Assembly (NCBI RefSeq): GCF_900637555.1
Contig: NZ_LR134378.1
Coordinates: 2,056,001-2,120,000, forward strand
Reading direction: 5' to 3'
DNA: 64,000 nucleotides
From: Lautropia mirabilis
Lineage (GTDB): Bacteria; Pseudomonadota; Gammaproteobacteria; Burkholderiales; Burkholderiaceae_E
Each line of letters opens with the position of its first letter. Within the stretch, counting starts at the first letter, position 1. The notes under the pieces are model-generated. The model worked only from the letters and a program-made list of their open reading frames with translations, ran no database searches and had not been told where the DNA came from. The position numbers were made by a program, and so were the translations under genes. This document shows positions 47,475-55,053 of this stretch, in pieces.

Positions 47475-49754
47475 TTAGCCTGCCGCCTTGCCGGGCCGGG
47501 TGTGGTTTACGGGGGCAGGCAGGGCCTTGGGCGATGCCTTGGCGCCTTTCTTGCCCTTGCGTGTGGAACCCGGCACTGCCTGCAGGCCGCCGCGCAGGGC
47601 GTTGAGCAGGATGGCGATGGTGCTGCCGTTGTGCAGGACCGAGGTGGCGATGGGGCTGAGCTTGCCGGTGGCGGCACCGGCCAGGATGGCAGTGTTGGCG
47701 CCGACGATGAGCTTGAAGTTGGTGTCGATCTGCTTCATCGTGCGGTTGGCAATGGCCTTGGCATCGGCTACGCGGGCGATGTCGTCTTCCAGCAGCGCGA
47801 TGTCGGAAGTCAGACGTGCCAGGTCGGCGCCCCGCTGCATAGCGATGCCGACGTGCGCACCGGCCAGGGCCGGGGCGTCGTTCATGCCGTCGCCCACGAA
47901 GGCGATCTTCGCACCACTCTCGGTCAGCTCGTGCAGGATGCGGGCCTTGTCCTCGGGCATCAGCTGGGCATGGTAGGCGTCCAGACCCAGGTCACGGGCC
48001 AGCTCGGCGGCACGGACTTCGTGGTCGCCCGTCAGCATCAGGATGCGCTTGACGCCCAGGGTGCGCAGGCGCTTGAGCGTCTGGGCCGTATTGGCGCGCA
48101 GGCTGTCCTTCAGGGCGATGATGCCCAGCAGTCGGCCACCCAGGCCGATGTAGAGCGGGGTCTTGCCTTCAGCCTGCAGGCGCTCGATATCCTCCTCGTG
48201 AGCGCCCATGTCAATGGACTCGTGCTCTTCGAGGAAGTGGCGCGAGCCGACCACGACGCGCTTGCCCTGGATGACGCTGGCCACACCGTGGGCGGCGATG
48301 AAGTCGACCTCCTCGTGCGGGAAGTGGCGGTTGCTGTGCCGGCGGGCGGCCTCGACCACAGCATGTGCCAGCGGGTGGAAGTAATGCTCTTCCACCGAGG
48401 CAGCCAGGTCGAGCACGTCCGTGGGATCGAACTCGGGGTCGAAGGCCAGCACGTCGGTGACGACCAGGGTGCCCGTGGTGAGGGTACCGGTCTTGTCGAA
48501 GACGAAGGTGTCGGCCTGGGACAGGCGCTCCAGTGCGTCACCGCCCTTGAACAGCACGCCGTCACGGCCGGCGGTGTACATGGCGGACTTGAAGGCGACC
48601 GGGGTGGAGAGCTTGAGCGCGCAGGCGTAGTCGGCCTGCAGCACGGCGGCAGCCCGCTTCCAGTTGCGTGACACCAGCCAGGTGCTGCCGGCCAGGCCCA
48701 GGATCCAGGGCACCAGCTTGTCGGCCAGGCGGTCGGCGGTGAGCTGGGTGCCGCTCTTGACCTGCAGGGCGTGCTGGACGTAGTTGGCAATGCGGGCGCT
48801 GGCCGTGCCGGTACCGACATGCTCGGCGTAGATGCGGATGCGGCCTTCCTCGATGACGGTGCCGCAGAGCACGCTGTCACCCCGCTGGCGCAGCGCCGGC
48901 ACGCTCTCGCCGGTCATGCTGGCCTCGTTGACGGTGGCCTCGCCGCTCAGCACGGTGCCATCAACGGGGATGACGGCGCCAGCCGCACAGATGACGGTGT
49001 CGCCGACCACCACCTGGGCGGCGTCGATCTGCAGCTCCTCGCCGTCGCGCTCGACCCAGACCGTGTCGGCATCGGGATGCAGCAGGTGCTTGAGCAGGTC
49101 GTCGGAGCGGCGGGCGATGGACTCTTCCAGATACTCGCCCAGCGCCAGCATGAAGAGCGTGGCGTTGGCGGCCATCTGGTCGCCGCTGGCGGTGGAAATG
49201 GCCACGGCCAGCGCTTCCAGCACGTGGTTGTTGAGGCCTTCCTTGAGCAGATCCTCGATGGCGTCCTTGTACAGGGGAAGCGAGACGGCCAGCGTGGCCG
49301 GTTTCGCCAGCGGCTGGGGCACCTTGTTGGTGGTCAGCAGCAGCAGCGCGCTGGCCAGCAGGTCACCGCCGGTGGACAGCACGTTCTCGCCGGCCTTGCG
49401 CTTCTCGCAGCTGGCGGCCTGGACGGCGGCGCCGCTGGCGCCAGTGCAGACCGAGGCTGGAATGTGCGAGAGCACGCGCTGCAGCTTGGGGATGCTGGTC
49501 TTCTTGCCGTCGAACTGGATGGCGATGGAACGTGCTGCCGGGTTCAGGCGCACGCCGGTAACACCGGGCTGGTCACGTACCACGCGTTCCAGTGCCTGAG
49601 GCGCCAGCTTGGCGCTGCCCTTGGGCAGCGTGTAGCGATAGCGGACTCGGCCGTGCGACTGGTGAGCCACATCGAGCGTCTCGAACAGCAGGGGGGCTGC
49701 GGCGTTGGAGGAAGAAGGGCGCCCTTTGGCGTCCGGCTGTTGTTCCAGGGGCAT
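47475..49754 (-). CDS. P1B-type metal-transporting ATPase (FezB-like candidate)
   Basis: A 759-residue heavy-metal P-type ATPase. The N-terminal region (residues about 25-90) is an HMA-like fold without the CxxC metal site, carrying instead GRVRYRY at 35-41. The ATPase core is complete: TGES at 281-284, DKTGTLTTG with phosphorylated D420, HP motif in EEHYFHPLAHAVVEAA, and VGDGMNDAPAL. The TM metal motif is Y-A-C-A-L-K (C378), not CPC, so it is not a copper- or zinc-type CPC pump. Last gene of the operon. Start at ATG 49754; a TTG nine codons upstream has no better context. Context suggests loading metal into a storage compartment, by analogy with FezB of ferrosomes; export of Mn or another metal is the alternative. 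Confidence 0.88.
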   Translation of the reverse strand: MPLEQQPDAKGRPSSSNAAAPLLFETLDVAHQSHGRVRYRYTLPKGSAKLAPQALERVVRDQPGVTGVRLNPAARSIAIQFDGKKTSIPKLQRVLSHIPASVCTGASGAAVQAASCEKRKAGENVLSTGGDLLASALLLLTTNKVPQPLAKPATLAVSLPLYKDAIEDLLKEGLNNHVLEALAVAISTASGDQMAANATLFMLALGEYLEESIARRSDDLLKHLLHPDADTVWVERDGEELQIDAAQVVVGDTVICAAGAVIPVDGTVLSGEATVNEASMTGESVPALRQRGDSVLCGTVIEEGRIRIYAEHVGTGTASARIANYVQHALQVKSGTQLTADRLADKLVPWILGLAGSTWLVSRNWKRAAAVLQADYACALKLSTPVAFKSAMYTAGRDGVLFKGGDALERLSQADTFVFDKTGTLTTGTLVVTDVLAFDPEFDPTDVLDLAASVEEHYFHPLAHAVVEAARRHSNRHFPHEEVDFIAAHGVASVIQGKRVVVGSRHFLEEHESIDMGAHEEDIERLQAEGKTPLYIGLGGRLLGIIALKDSLRANTAQTLKRLRTLGVKRILMLTGDHEVRAAELARDLGLDAYHAQLMPEDKARILHELTESGAKIAFVGDGMNDAPALAGAHVGIAMQRGADLARLTSDIALLEDDIARVADAKAIANRTMKQIDTNFKLIVGANTAILAGAATGKLSPIATSVLHNGSTIAILLNALRGGLQAVPGSTRKGKKGAKASPKALPAPVNHTRPGKAAG

Positions 49755-49874
49755 GACGTGCAATGAATGCGTGGATGGCAAGGCGTGTGGTGGGAACCGA
49801 AAGACCGGCTGGACCGGTGCATCCGACGGCTTATGGCACCGGCTGCCCTGGGGGCTGGCCGGGCCTGGGGTGGA

Positions 49875-50522
49875 TCAGTCCTCGGCGTTTTCCTGTTCGG
49901 CCGCGACTTCGGCCTTCAGGTCGGCGATCTGCTCCTTGAACTCCTCGACGCTGCCAGCCACACCGGCGTAGAGCTTCATGCCCATGCGGATGAGCTTGGC
50001 GCGCTTCTCGGGATCACCCAGCACATAGGCGGCAGCGCCACCCAGCAGCAGACCCAGGATGAACTGTTCCGTCTGACGGTTGCCACCGAACAGGCCCGAC
50101 AGACCCAAGCTTTGCCAGGCACTGTGACCGTTGGCCTGAGCGGCATTGGGGAAGGCGCCATTGACGTTGGCGTTGGGCGTGCTGGCATTCTGCGGGAAGC
50201 CGTTGAAACCCTGTCCGTTGAAACCTTGAGCATTGAAGCCCTGGCTGTTGAAGCCTTGGCCATTGAAGCCCTGACCGTTGAAACCCTGACCGTTGAAACC
50301 CTGACCGTTGAAACCCTGGCCGTTGAAACCCTGGCCGTTGAAGCCTTGCGGGTTGAAGGCGTTGCCATAGGCAGCCTGATTGAAGCCGCCATTGCCGTAG
50401 CCGTTGTCGAAGCCCTGGTTGGGGTAAGCCTGGTTGTCGTTGGAATCCTGATCCTGGTTGTCGTTGTTCCAGGTATTGAATTGATTGTTGCGGTTCGGAT
50501 ACTTCTGATTTTTCTTGGCCAT
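49875..50522 (-). CDS. YtxH-like membrane protein with FG-rich, prion-like N-terminal repeats
   Basis: A 215-residue protein. Residues 1-56 are rich in Asn, Gln, Asp and Tyr (PNRNNQFNTWNNDNQDQD). Then come ten tandem pentapeptides, mostly GFNGQ, with GFNSQ and GFNAQ variants (residues about 59-108). A Gly/Ala-rich hydrophobic segment (FILGLLLGGAAAYVLG, about 154-170) is followed by a basic stretch DPEKRAKLIRMG and an amphipathic acidic coiled coil (SVEEFKEQIADLKAEV), the YtxH layout. GGAG lies 7 nt before ATG 50522. The composition predicts a membrane-tethered disordered brush able to phase-separate. Fifth gene of the operon, 93 bp before the ATPase start region. Confidence 0.8.
   Translation of the reverse strand: MAKKNQKYPNRNNQFNTWNNDNQDQDSNDNQAYPNQGFDNGYGNGGFNQAAYGNAFNPQGFNGQGFNGQGFNGQGFNGQGFNGQGFNGQGFNSQGFNAQGFNGQGFNGFPQNASTPNANVNGAFPNAAQANGHSAWQSLGLSGLFGGNRQTEQFILGLLLGGAAAYVLGDPEKRAKLIRMGMKLYAGVAGSVEEFKEQIADLKAEVAAEQENAED
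50200..50349 (-). repeat. Ten 15-bp in-frame repeats encoding GFNGQ units
   Basis: Consecutive 15-bp units of the type GGTTTCAACGGTCAG (minus strand) vary mostly at third codon positions. Reading frame is kept throughout. Slippage could change copy number and repeat length of the FG domain between strains. Confidence 0.9.
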
Positions 50523-50632
50523 TTCAGTTCTCCGTCATGGACAAAGCGTGTGTTCGGGGAACAGGAACCACCCGGGGTCCGAGCGAAAGGGTGTGAGGGC
50601 GGATCCTGGAAATCGATGTGGGCGTGCTGGGC

Positions 50633-51199
50633 TCAGGCCTCGTCACGCGGGGTGTGTGCCATCTGGATGTAGCGGGGGGACGCGTCTTCCTGGCTTTCCG
50701 GAGCGTCGTCGACGAGGTTGTCCACCTCGATGACTGCCGGACGGGCGGGACGATCGGCCAGCCAGCGTTCGGCGGCCAGCACGACGGCTGCGCCGGCGGC
50801 TGCCGTGAGCAGGGCTGCACCCGGTCGGGACTGGCGCAGGGCGCGGGCAGCGGCGGTACCGGCCGAGAGCGCGGCTCCGCCCTGCAGGGCCATGCGCACG
50901 GCGCGGCGGTCAAGGCGCTTGCCAGCGGGTTTGCCGTCGGCGTTGCGGGCACGCTCGGCGCGTTCCTGCAGCGTGACCAGCAGGCCCGTGGTGATGCAGC
51001 CCTTGAAGAAGTCTTCCACGGCGGTGCTGCCCAGTGCCAGGGGCGGATTGCCGGGGCGCAGCGAGGGGAAGGCCTGTGCGCCCAGATTGCGCAACGTGGC
51101 GGGCACGTTGGCAGCAAGGCCGGACCCCTGGGGCGTGCGAGCCGGGGTGGGCAGGTTGGTGCCGAAGGGGGAGCCGGAACGGTTGAAGGGGGTTCTCAT
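50633..51199 (-). CDS. Small membrane-associated protein of the metal-ATPase operon
   Basis: A 188-residue protein of no recognised family. N-terminal 45 residues are Pro/Ser/Gly/Asn-rich and disordered. The middle part has a hydrophobic helix around VEDFFKGCITTGLLVTL, a basic segment (ERARNADGKPAGKRLDRRAVRMALQ) and a Gly/Ala-rich hydrophobic stretch GAALLTAAAGAAVVLAAERWL (about residues 125-148). The C-terminus is acidic (VIEVDNLVDDAPESQED). Fourth gene of the operon, 24 bp after the previous one. Start at ATG 51199 lacks a clear ribosome-binding site, so translational coupling is possible. Confidence 0.72.
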   Translation of the reverse strand: MRTPFNRSGSPFGTNLPTPARTPQGSGLAANVPATLRNLGAQAFPSLRPGNPPLALGSTAVEDFFKGCITTGLLVTLQERAERARNADGKPAGKRLDRRAVRMALQGGAALSAGTAAARALRQSRPGAALLTAAAGAAVVLAAERWLADRPARPAVIEVDNLVDDAPESQEDASPRYIQMAHTPRDEA

Positions 51200-51223
51200 G
51201 AAAGGTCAGTGCTGGCGAAAGGG

Positions 51224-51778
51224 TCAGTGCTGGCCGGCGTCGTCATTCGACCCGGATTCGGTCGAAGGCGTGGCGGAGGCCGCGGCCTGCTCGGTCTTGG
51301 GGGTCTGAGGACGCTTGCGGGGGCGACGGCGCGGTGCTGGCGTCTCCTCGGAAGCCTCGCGCGTCGTGGTGCGACGGGTGCTCTTGGGGCTGGCGCCGCC
51401 CGCCTGCGAGGTGCTGGCGCTGCGCGCCGCCCGCCTGCGGGTGCCTGTTGCGCTGCGGCTGCCCTTCTTCGGTGCCGGAGCCTCCTCGTGCGGGGCGGGC
51501 AGCAGCAGGGCGCTGGCGTCTTCATAGGCGCTGTCGGCATCATCGGCGTGGGCGGCGCTGCGGCGATGCAGCTTGTCCGCCACCTTGCGACGCATTTCGG
51601 CGCCGGTCTCGCGCACGGTGTCCAGACCGTCGCTGGCTTTCTGTTTCAGCGTGTCGCCAGCCTGACGGATCTGGCTGCCGGCCTTCTTGAGGCCTTGCTG
51701 AACGGCTTTGGTGCGCACGAGCTGGGTGGCGGCGGCGCCTGCGGCGGCGCCGATGATCAGGGGCAGGATGGGAAGCAT
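51224..51778 (-). CDS. Membrane-anchored protein with amphipathic helices and basic Ser/Thr/Arg/Pro tail
   Basis: A 184-residue protein of no named family. An N-terminal Gly/Ala-rich hydrophobic segment (MLPILPLIIGAAAGAAATQL) is followed by amphipathic repeats (LKKAGSQIRQAGDTLKQKASDGL, about residues 28-70), like YtxH or phasin-type membrane-surface helices. The last 90 residues are histone H1-like: alternating Lys/Arg with Ser, Thr, Pro, Ala (RRRPRKRPQTPK), a likely disordered polycationic tail. GGAG precedes ATG 51778 in the same context (GGAGAACTGAA) found before the FG-repeat gene. Third gene of the operon, 3 bp after the previous stop. Confidence 0.76.
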   Translation of the reverse strand: MLPILPLIIGAAAGAAATQLVRTKAVQQGLKKAGSQIRQAGDTLKQKASDGLDTVRETGAEMRRKVADKLHRRSAAHADDADSAYEDASALLLPAPHEEAPAPKKGSRSATGTRRRAARSASTSQAGGASPKSTRRTTTREASEETPAPRRRPRKRPQTPKTEQAAASATPSTESGSNDDAGQH

Positions 51779-51781
51779 GGT

Positions 51782-52567
51782 TCAGTTCTCCGGGTCATGG
51801 GAGGGAGACCAGGCGGCATCGGTGGAATCGTCCGTTTCGTCCGGATGGTCGGAAGGCGCGGCCTGGCCGCTGCAGTCGCAGGCGGCGGCGCAGGCGGCGC
51901 GCTGTTCGCGCAGGATGCGGGCGTGGCGCCCGCCCTGCACGGCCAGGCTGCCGACGACGGCACCGGCCACCAGCATGGGGTGGGCCGCGCGCAGCACGGT
52001 GCCTGTGAAGCCCAGAACGCCCCCCTGACGGGTGAGCAGGGCAAAGAACGCTTCCATGGCGTCACCGATGACGCCATGGCTGACATGGGCCTGCGCCGGG
52101 TCGATGCCCTGGGCGGCATGCAGTCGCTCACGGTCGACGGCGGCCTGCCAGGCACGTTGCAGCGCGGGCAGGTCACGGGTGAGCAGCTCGGACTGCAGGC
52201 GCTCGAGCTGGCGGCGCAGCGTGGGGTCAGGGGTGAGGGTGACCAGCTGCTGGTAGACGCCGGCGCTGTTGAACGTGCCCTGCATGGCGCGCTCCAGGCT
52301 TTCACGCCAGCCGGTGACCAGGGGCTCCGGGGCAGGAGCGGGCAGGGCCGGGAGCGGAATGCCGAACTGCTGATACAGGTTGCCCAGCAGCGTGATGCGC
52401 TGGACGGTGCTGTCGAGCAGGGTCTGCAGCGGCGCCTGGTTGCCGTGGGTGGCCACGGCCGACGTGTAGAAGGCCCAGGAGGCCTGCTGTTCCTGCAGGG
52501 CGACAGCGAGGATCGGGCCGGGGCCACCGTAGGCCAGGTCAGGGCGCGGCATGGCGAAGTTGTTCAT
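51782..52567 (-). CDS. Helical protein, possibly degenerate ferritin-like, with C-terminal membrane segment
   Basis: A 261-residue protein with no clear family match. The N-terminal half (ILAVALQEQQASWAFYTSAVATHG ... LLDSTVQRITLLGNLYQQFGIPLPALP) follows the spacing of ferritin-like DUF2202 helices, but the usual metal-binding Glu/His positions hold Gln, Thr or Arg. A second repeat-like helical pair follows (QGTFNSAGVYQQLV, LRRQLERLQSELLTRDLPALQRAWQAA). A Gly/Val/Ala-rich hydrophobic segment (PMLVAGAVVGSLAVQGG, about 205-222) and a Cys-containing acidic tail (CAAACDCSGQ) end the protein. Second gene of the operon; its start overlaps the end of the preceding gene by 29 bp. Confidence 0.7.
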   Translation of the reverse strand: MNNFAMPRPDLAYGGPGPILAVALQEQQASWAFYTSAVATHGNQAPLQTLLDSTVQRITLLGNLYQQFGIPLPALPAPAPEPLVTGWRESLERAMQGTFNSAGVYQQLVTLTPDPTLRRQLERLQSELLTRDLPALQRAWQAAVDRERLHAAQGIDPAQAHVSHGVIGDAMEAFFALLTRQGGVLGFTGTVLRAAHPMLVAGAVVGSLAVQGGRHARILREQRAACAAACDCSGQAAPSDHPDETDDSTDAAWSPSHDPEN

Positions 52568-52922
52568 GGGCTTCATCCAGAATGGTTCGCAGGGTCTGCG
52601 CCGCGGGCGTGTCGGCATTGGCCAGCAGATCGGGCCACGCGGCATTCGGGATCACGGCGGGATCGTATTCGATGGTGCAGGAGCGTGCCAGCAGGTTCCA
52701 GCTGATGTTCTTCACGCCCCGGATGCGGCGCAGGGCCGTGGTGATGGCCTCCGACCGGCCTTCGGGCCCATCGAAGCTGACGCCATTGAGGGCACCCTTG
52801 CCGAGCTTGAGACGCAGGCGACCAGGCACCTGATGGGCGATGGTGAGCCAGGGACGGAAATGCGCGAGCACGACGCCCGGCGGCGTCTGCGGGGTGAAGG
52901 TGACGGGGGTATCGGCAGCCAT
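52539..52922 (-). CDS. Small HMA-like (HMA_2-type) protein
   Basis: A 127-residue protein and first gene of the operon. The core HQVPGRLRLKLGKGAL (H30; GRLRLK at 34-39), then AITTALRRIRGVKNISWNLLARSCTIEYDPAVIP, follows the beta-alpha-beta-beta-alpha-beta pattern of heavy-metal-associated domains, with an Arg/Lys motif in place of the CxxC site. The ATPase N-terminus carries the same kind of motif (GRVRYRY followed by VTGVRLNPAARSIAIQFD), so the two probably arose from one module and may share a partner. Cytosolic or membrane-peripheral. Confidence 0.8.
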   Translation of the reverse strand: MAADTPVTFTPQTPPGVVLAHFRPWLTIAHQVPGRLRLKLGKGALNGVSFDGPEGRSEAITTALRRIRGVKNISWNLLARSCTIEYDPAVIPNAAWPDLLANADTPAAQTLRTILDEAHEQLRHAAP

Positions 52923-53251
52923 GTGTGTGCAGTTACGGACGGCGGCCGCGAGGATACGGAAAGGCAGGCCGCCATGGGCGGAATTGTGCCTGATTTCTTG
53001 CGAACGTGCAGTCTTTCTTTGTTAATCTGCCGTGATGACGCCCGCTTCATTTCATACATGCAGTCGCTGACGCATTCGCATTTTCATGCACTTCCGAAAA
53101 TCATTGAAACAACGATAAAACGTAGGCGAAGGCTACAGAAGCTGGCACGCGGCACGGTGCGCCGGATGATCATTTCCGGCATGGAAAGACCATGGTCCCA
53201 GGGCAGGTACCGGCCGACCGTTCCGGCCGGCCGGAGAAAACGAGGGGAAGG
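52923..53251. other. Region upstream of the metal-ATPase operon, no gene
   Basis: About 330 bp between the first gene of the operon and metQ, locally AT-rich around 53010-53130. It must contain the operon promoter. I found no convincing Fur or FNR palindrome. Confidence 0.5.
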
Positions 53252-54085
53252 TCAGAGGCCCTCGGGGCGGACATAGCCCGGGAAGTGCTGGTCCAGGGCC
53301 TGGCGGAAGGCTTCGGAACGGAAGGCCTTCTTCAGGTCCTGGGCCCAGGCGGCGTTCTGGTTGGCCTGGCGCACGGCCACCACTTGCTGGTAGGCCACCG
53401 GGGGCTTTTCCAGGGTCAGGGCGCGGGTGAAGTCCAGGCCGGCGGCCGTGGCGTAGTTGCCGGGCACGATGGCCAGCGTGGCATCACCCACGGTACGTGG
53501 CAGCTGGGCGGCTTCCACCGGCACGAAGCGCAGCTTTCGGGGATTCTTGGCCACGTCCCGGGTGCCCACGCGCAGCGGGTCGATGCCGTCCTTCAGCGTG
53601 ATGAGCCCCTGCTGGGCCAGCAGCTGCAGGGCACGCGCCAGGTTGGCAGGATCGTTGGGCAAGGTCACGCTGTCCCCTTCCTTCACGTCCGAAAACTTGC
53701 CCACCCGTTCCGAGTAGATGCCCATGGGCGCGGTGGTGCTGGGCACCAGCGCCACGAGGTCCAGCTTGCGGTCCTCGGCAAAACGCTTCAGGTAGGTGAT
53801 GTGCTGGAACAGGTTGGCATCCAGCGAGCCTTCGGCCAGCGCCAGATTGGGCTGGATGTAGTCGTTGAACTCGATCAGCTTGACGGTGTAGCCGTCCTTT
53901 TCCAGCTGGGGCACGACAGCTTTCTTCAGCACGTCGTAGTTGTAGCCGGCCGTGGCGCCCAGAACCAGGTGCGTGTGGGCGGGGTCGGCGGCCTGGGCAT
54001 GCCCGATCGGGAGCAGCAGGGTGGCCGATGCGATGACGGCGGACAGCGCGGCGCCGACGAAGCGACGGCGGGAAGGGGTGTGCAT
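53252..54085 (-). CDS. metQ: MetQ/NlpA-family ABC transporter substrate-binding protein
   Basis: A 277-residue periplasmic binding protein of the NlpA family, which mostly bind D/L-methionine. Signal peptide with RRRFVGAAL (twin-arginine-like) ending near AQAAD; no lipobox, unlike E. coli MetQ. Family marks: VVPQLEKDGYTVKLIEFNDYIQPNLALAEGSLDANLFQHITYL, MGIYSERVGKFSDVKEGDSVTLPNDPANLARALQLL. No metN or metI gene is adjacent, so it must use a transporter encoded elsewhere. GGAG precedes the ATG. Confidence 0.9.
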   Translation of the reverse strand: MHTPSRRRFVGAALSAVIASATLLLPIGHAQAADPAHTHLVLGATAGYNYDVLKKAVVPQLEKDGYTVKLIEFNDYIQPNLALAEGSLDANLFQHITYLKRFAEDRKLDLVALVPSTTAPMGIYSERVGKFSDVKEGDSVTLPNDPANLARALQLLAQQGLITLKDGIDPLRVGTRDVAKNPRKLRFVPVEAAQLPRTVGDATLAIVPGNYATAAGLDFTRALTLEKPPVAYQQVVAVRQANQNAAWAQDLKKAFRSEAFRQALDQHFPGYVRPEGL

Positions 54086-54163
54086 GACGTATTCTCCGGG
54101 AAAATGATTCGGTCCCGGCGATATTAGCGCCAGCCCGCCGAGCTGAATGCCAAGGATGGCTCC

Positions 54164-54230
54164 ATATGCGTCAGACGCATATCGTCATGCGTTTTTTGCC
54201 ATGGCATGCAGGGGGGCCTGCATGCCATGG
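54164..54230. promoter_or_regulatory. Perfect palindrome and long inverted repeat upstream of metQ
   Basis: ATATGCGTC-A-GACGCATAT (54164-54182) is a perfect 19-bp dyad with a third ATGCGT copy at 54187-54192. A 14-bp inverted repeat CCATGGCATGCAGG / CCTGCATGCCATGG (54199-54212 and 54217-54230, loop GGGG) follows. The first is a likely operator upstream of metQ; the second sits 11 bp after the SemiSWEET stop and may end that transcript. Confidence 0.6.
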
Positions 54231-54240
54231 ATGTCGCACG

Positions 54241-54507
54241 TCAGAGGATGGCCGTCAGGAAGGTGATGCCGCCCAGGATGAAGCCCGGAGCGTTGGAGAT
54301 GGTGACGGGCCAGTCACGCCCTTTCTTGAAGAGGGCGTAGATGACCCAGAGCAGGCCGTTGACGCAGGCCACGGCCGGCTGGATGGGGTGGCCCTTCTGG
54401 CCGGCCAGGTTCATCTGGATCTGCGGCAGGTAGGCCACGTACATGCCGATGGCAGTGATGGTGGCGATGATGCCCAGGATGCTGGCGGCTTTTGCAGAGA
54501 GTTTCAT
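54241..54507 (-). CDS. SemiSWEET-type transporter (PQ-loop), copy 2
   Basis: An 88-residue membrane protein with three helices, a triple-helix bundle that dimerises to form a sugar transporter. The PQ motif is present in VAYLPQIQMNLAGQKG, followed by PAVACVNGLLWVIYALFKKGRDWPVTISNAPGFILGGITF. Length is standard for SemiSWEETs. It shares most residues with its upstream neighbour, 15 bp away, indicating tandem duplication; a heterodimer is possible. Confidence 0.92.
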   Translation of the reverse strand: MKLSAKAASILGIIATITAIGMYVAYLPQIQMNLAGQKGHPIQPAVACVNGLLWVIYALFKKGRDWPVTISNAPGFILGGITFLTAIL

Positions 54508-54522
54508 GGTGGCGTCCGTCCC

Positions 54523-54786
54523 TCAGAGAGCAGTCCAGAAGGTGATGAGGCCCAGCACGATGCCGGGGGCGTTGGCCAGCGCCACCGGGATGTCGCGCTG
54601 CGGCTTGAAGAGCGCATATATCACCCACAGGGTGCAGTTGATGGCGGCCACCAGCGGCTGCAGGGCGCTGCCTTTCTGGCCGGCCAGGTTCATCTGGATC
54701 TGGGGGATGTAGGATACGTACATCGAGACTGCCGTGATCGTGGCGATGGTGGCCAGGACCTGGGTCTGCCGATCGGTCAGTTGCAT
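54523..54786 (-). CDS. SemiSWEET-type transporter (PQ-loop), copy 1
   Basis: An 87-residue three-helix membrane protein. PQ motif in VSYIPQIQMNLAGQKG, then PLVAAINCTLWVIYALFKPQRDIPVALANAPGIVLGLITF. Start at ATG 54786; the frame extends upstream only through the 13-bp tandem repeat, which is not coding. First gene of the two-gene unit with its paralogue. Confidence 0.92.
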   Translation of the reverse strand: MQLTDRQTQVLATIATITAVSMYVSYIPQIQMNLAGQKGSALQPLVAAINCTLWVIYALFKPQRDIPVALANAPGIVLGLITFWTAL

Positions 54787-55053
54787 GGGGAGGATTCCGT
54801 GGGAGAGGGGAGGACGGTGTCTTTCTGCCAGGCGTGTCGGCCTGTGACACACAGTCATCAATATAACCTCACGGCAGGCAAGGTAGTGCGCTTGACCCTG
54901 AATCTCGTTGCAAGGTGGATGGAAATCATTGGCCGGGATGATGGACCGACGTTCAATGGCCCGATTCGTGAAACCGTGCTGACAGAGAGGGGCTGGAGGG
55001 AAGGATTGTGTCGCCGGCCATGAGGCACGCCAGGGAGCATAGGCAGATGGCAT

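Noticed and set aside
53080-53130. FNR- or Fur-type site upstream of the metal-ATPase operon
   Set aside because: ATCATTG and TTGAAACAACGAT have only half-site similarity; by hand count the best Fur alignment reaches about 10 of 19 positions, which is chance level in AT-rich sequence.
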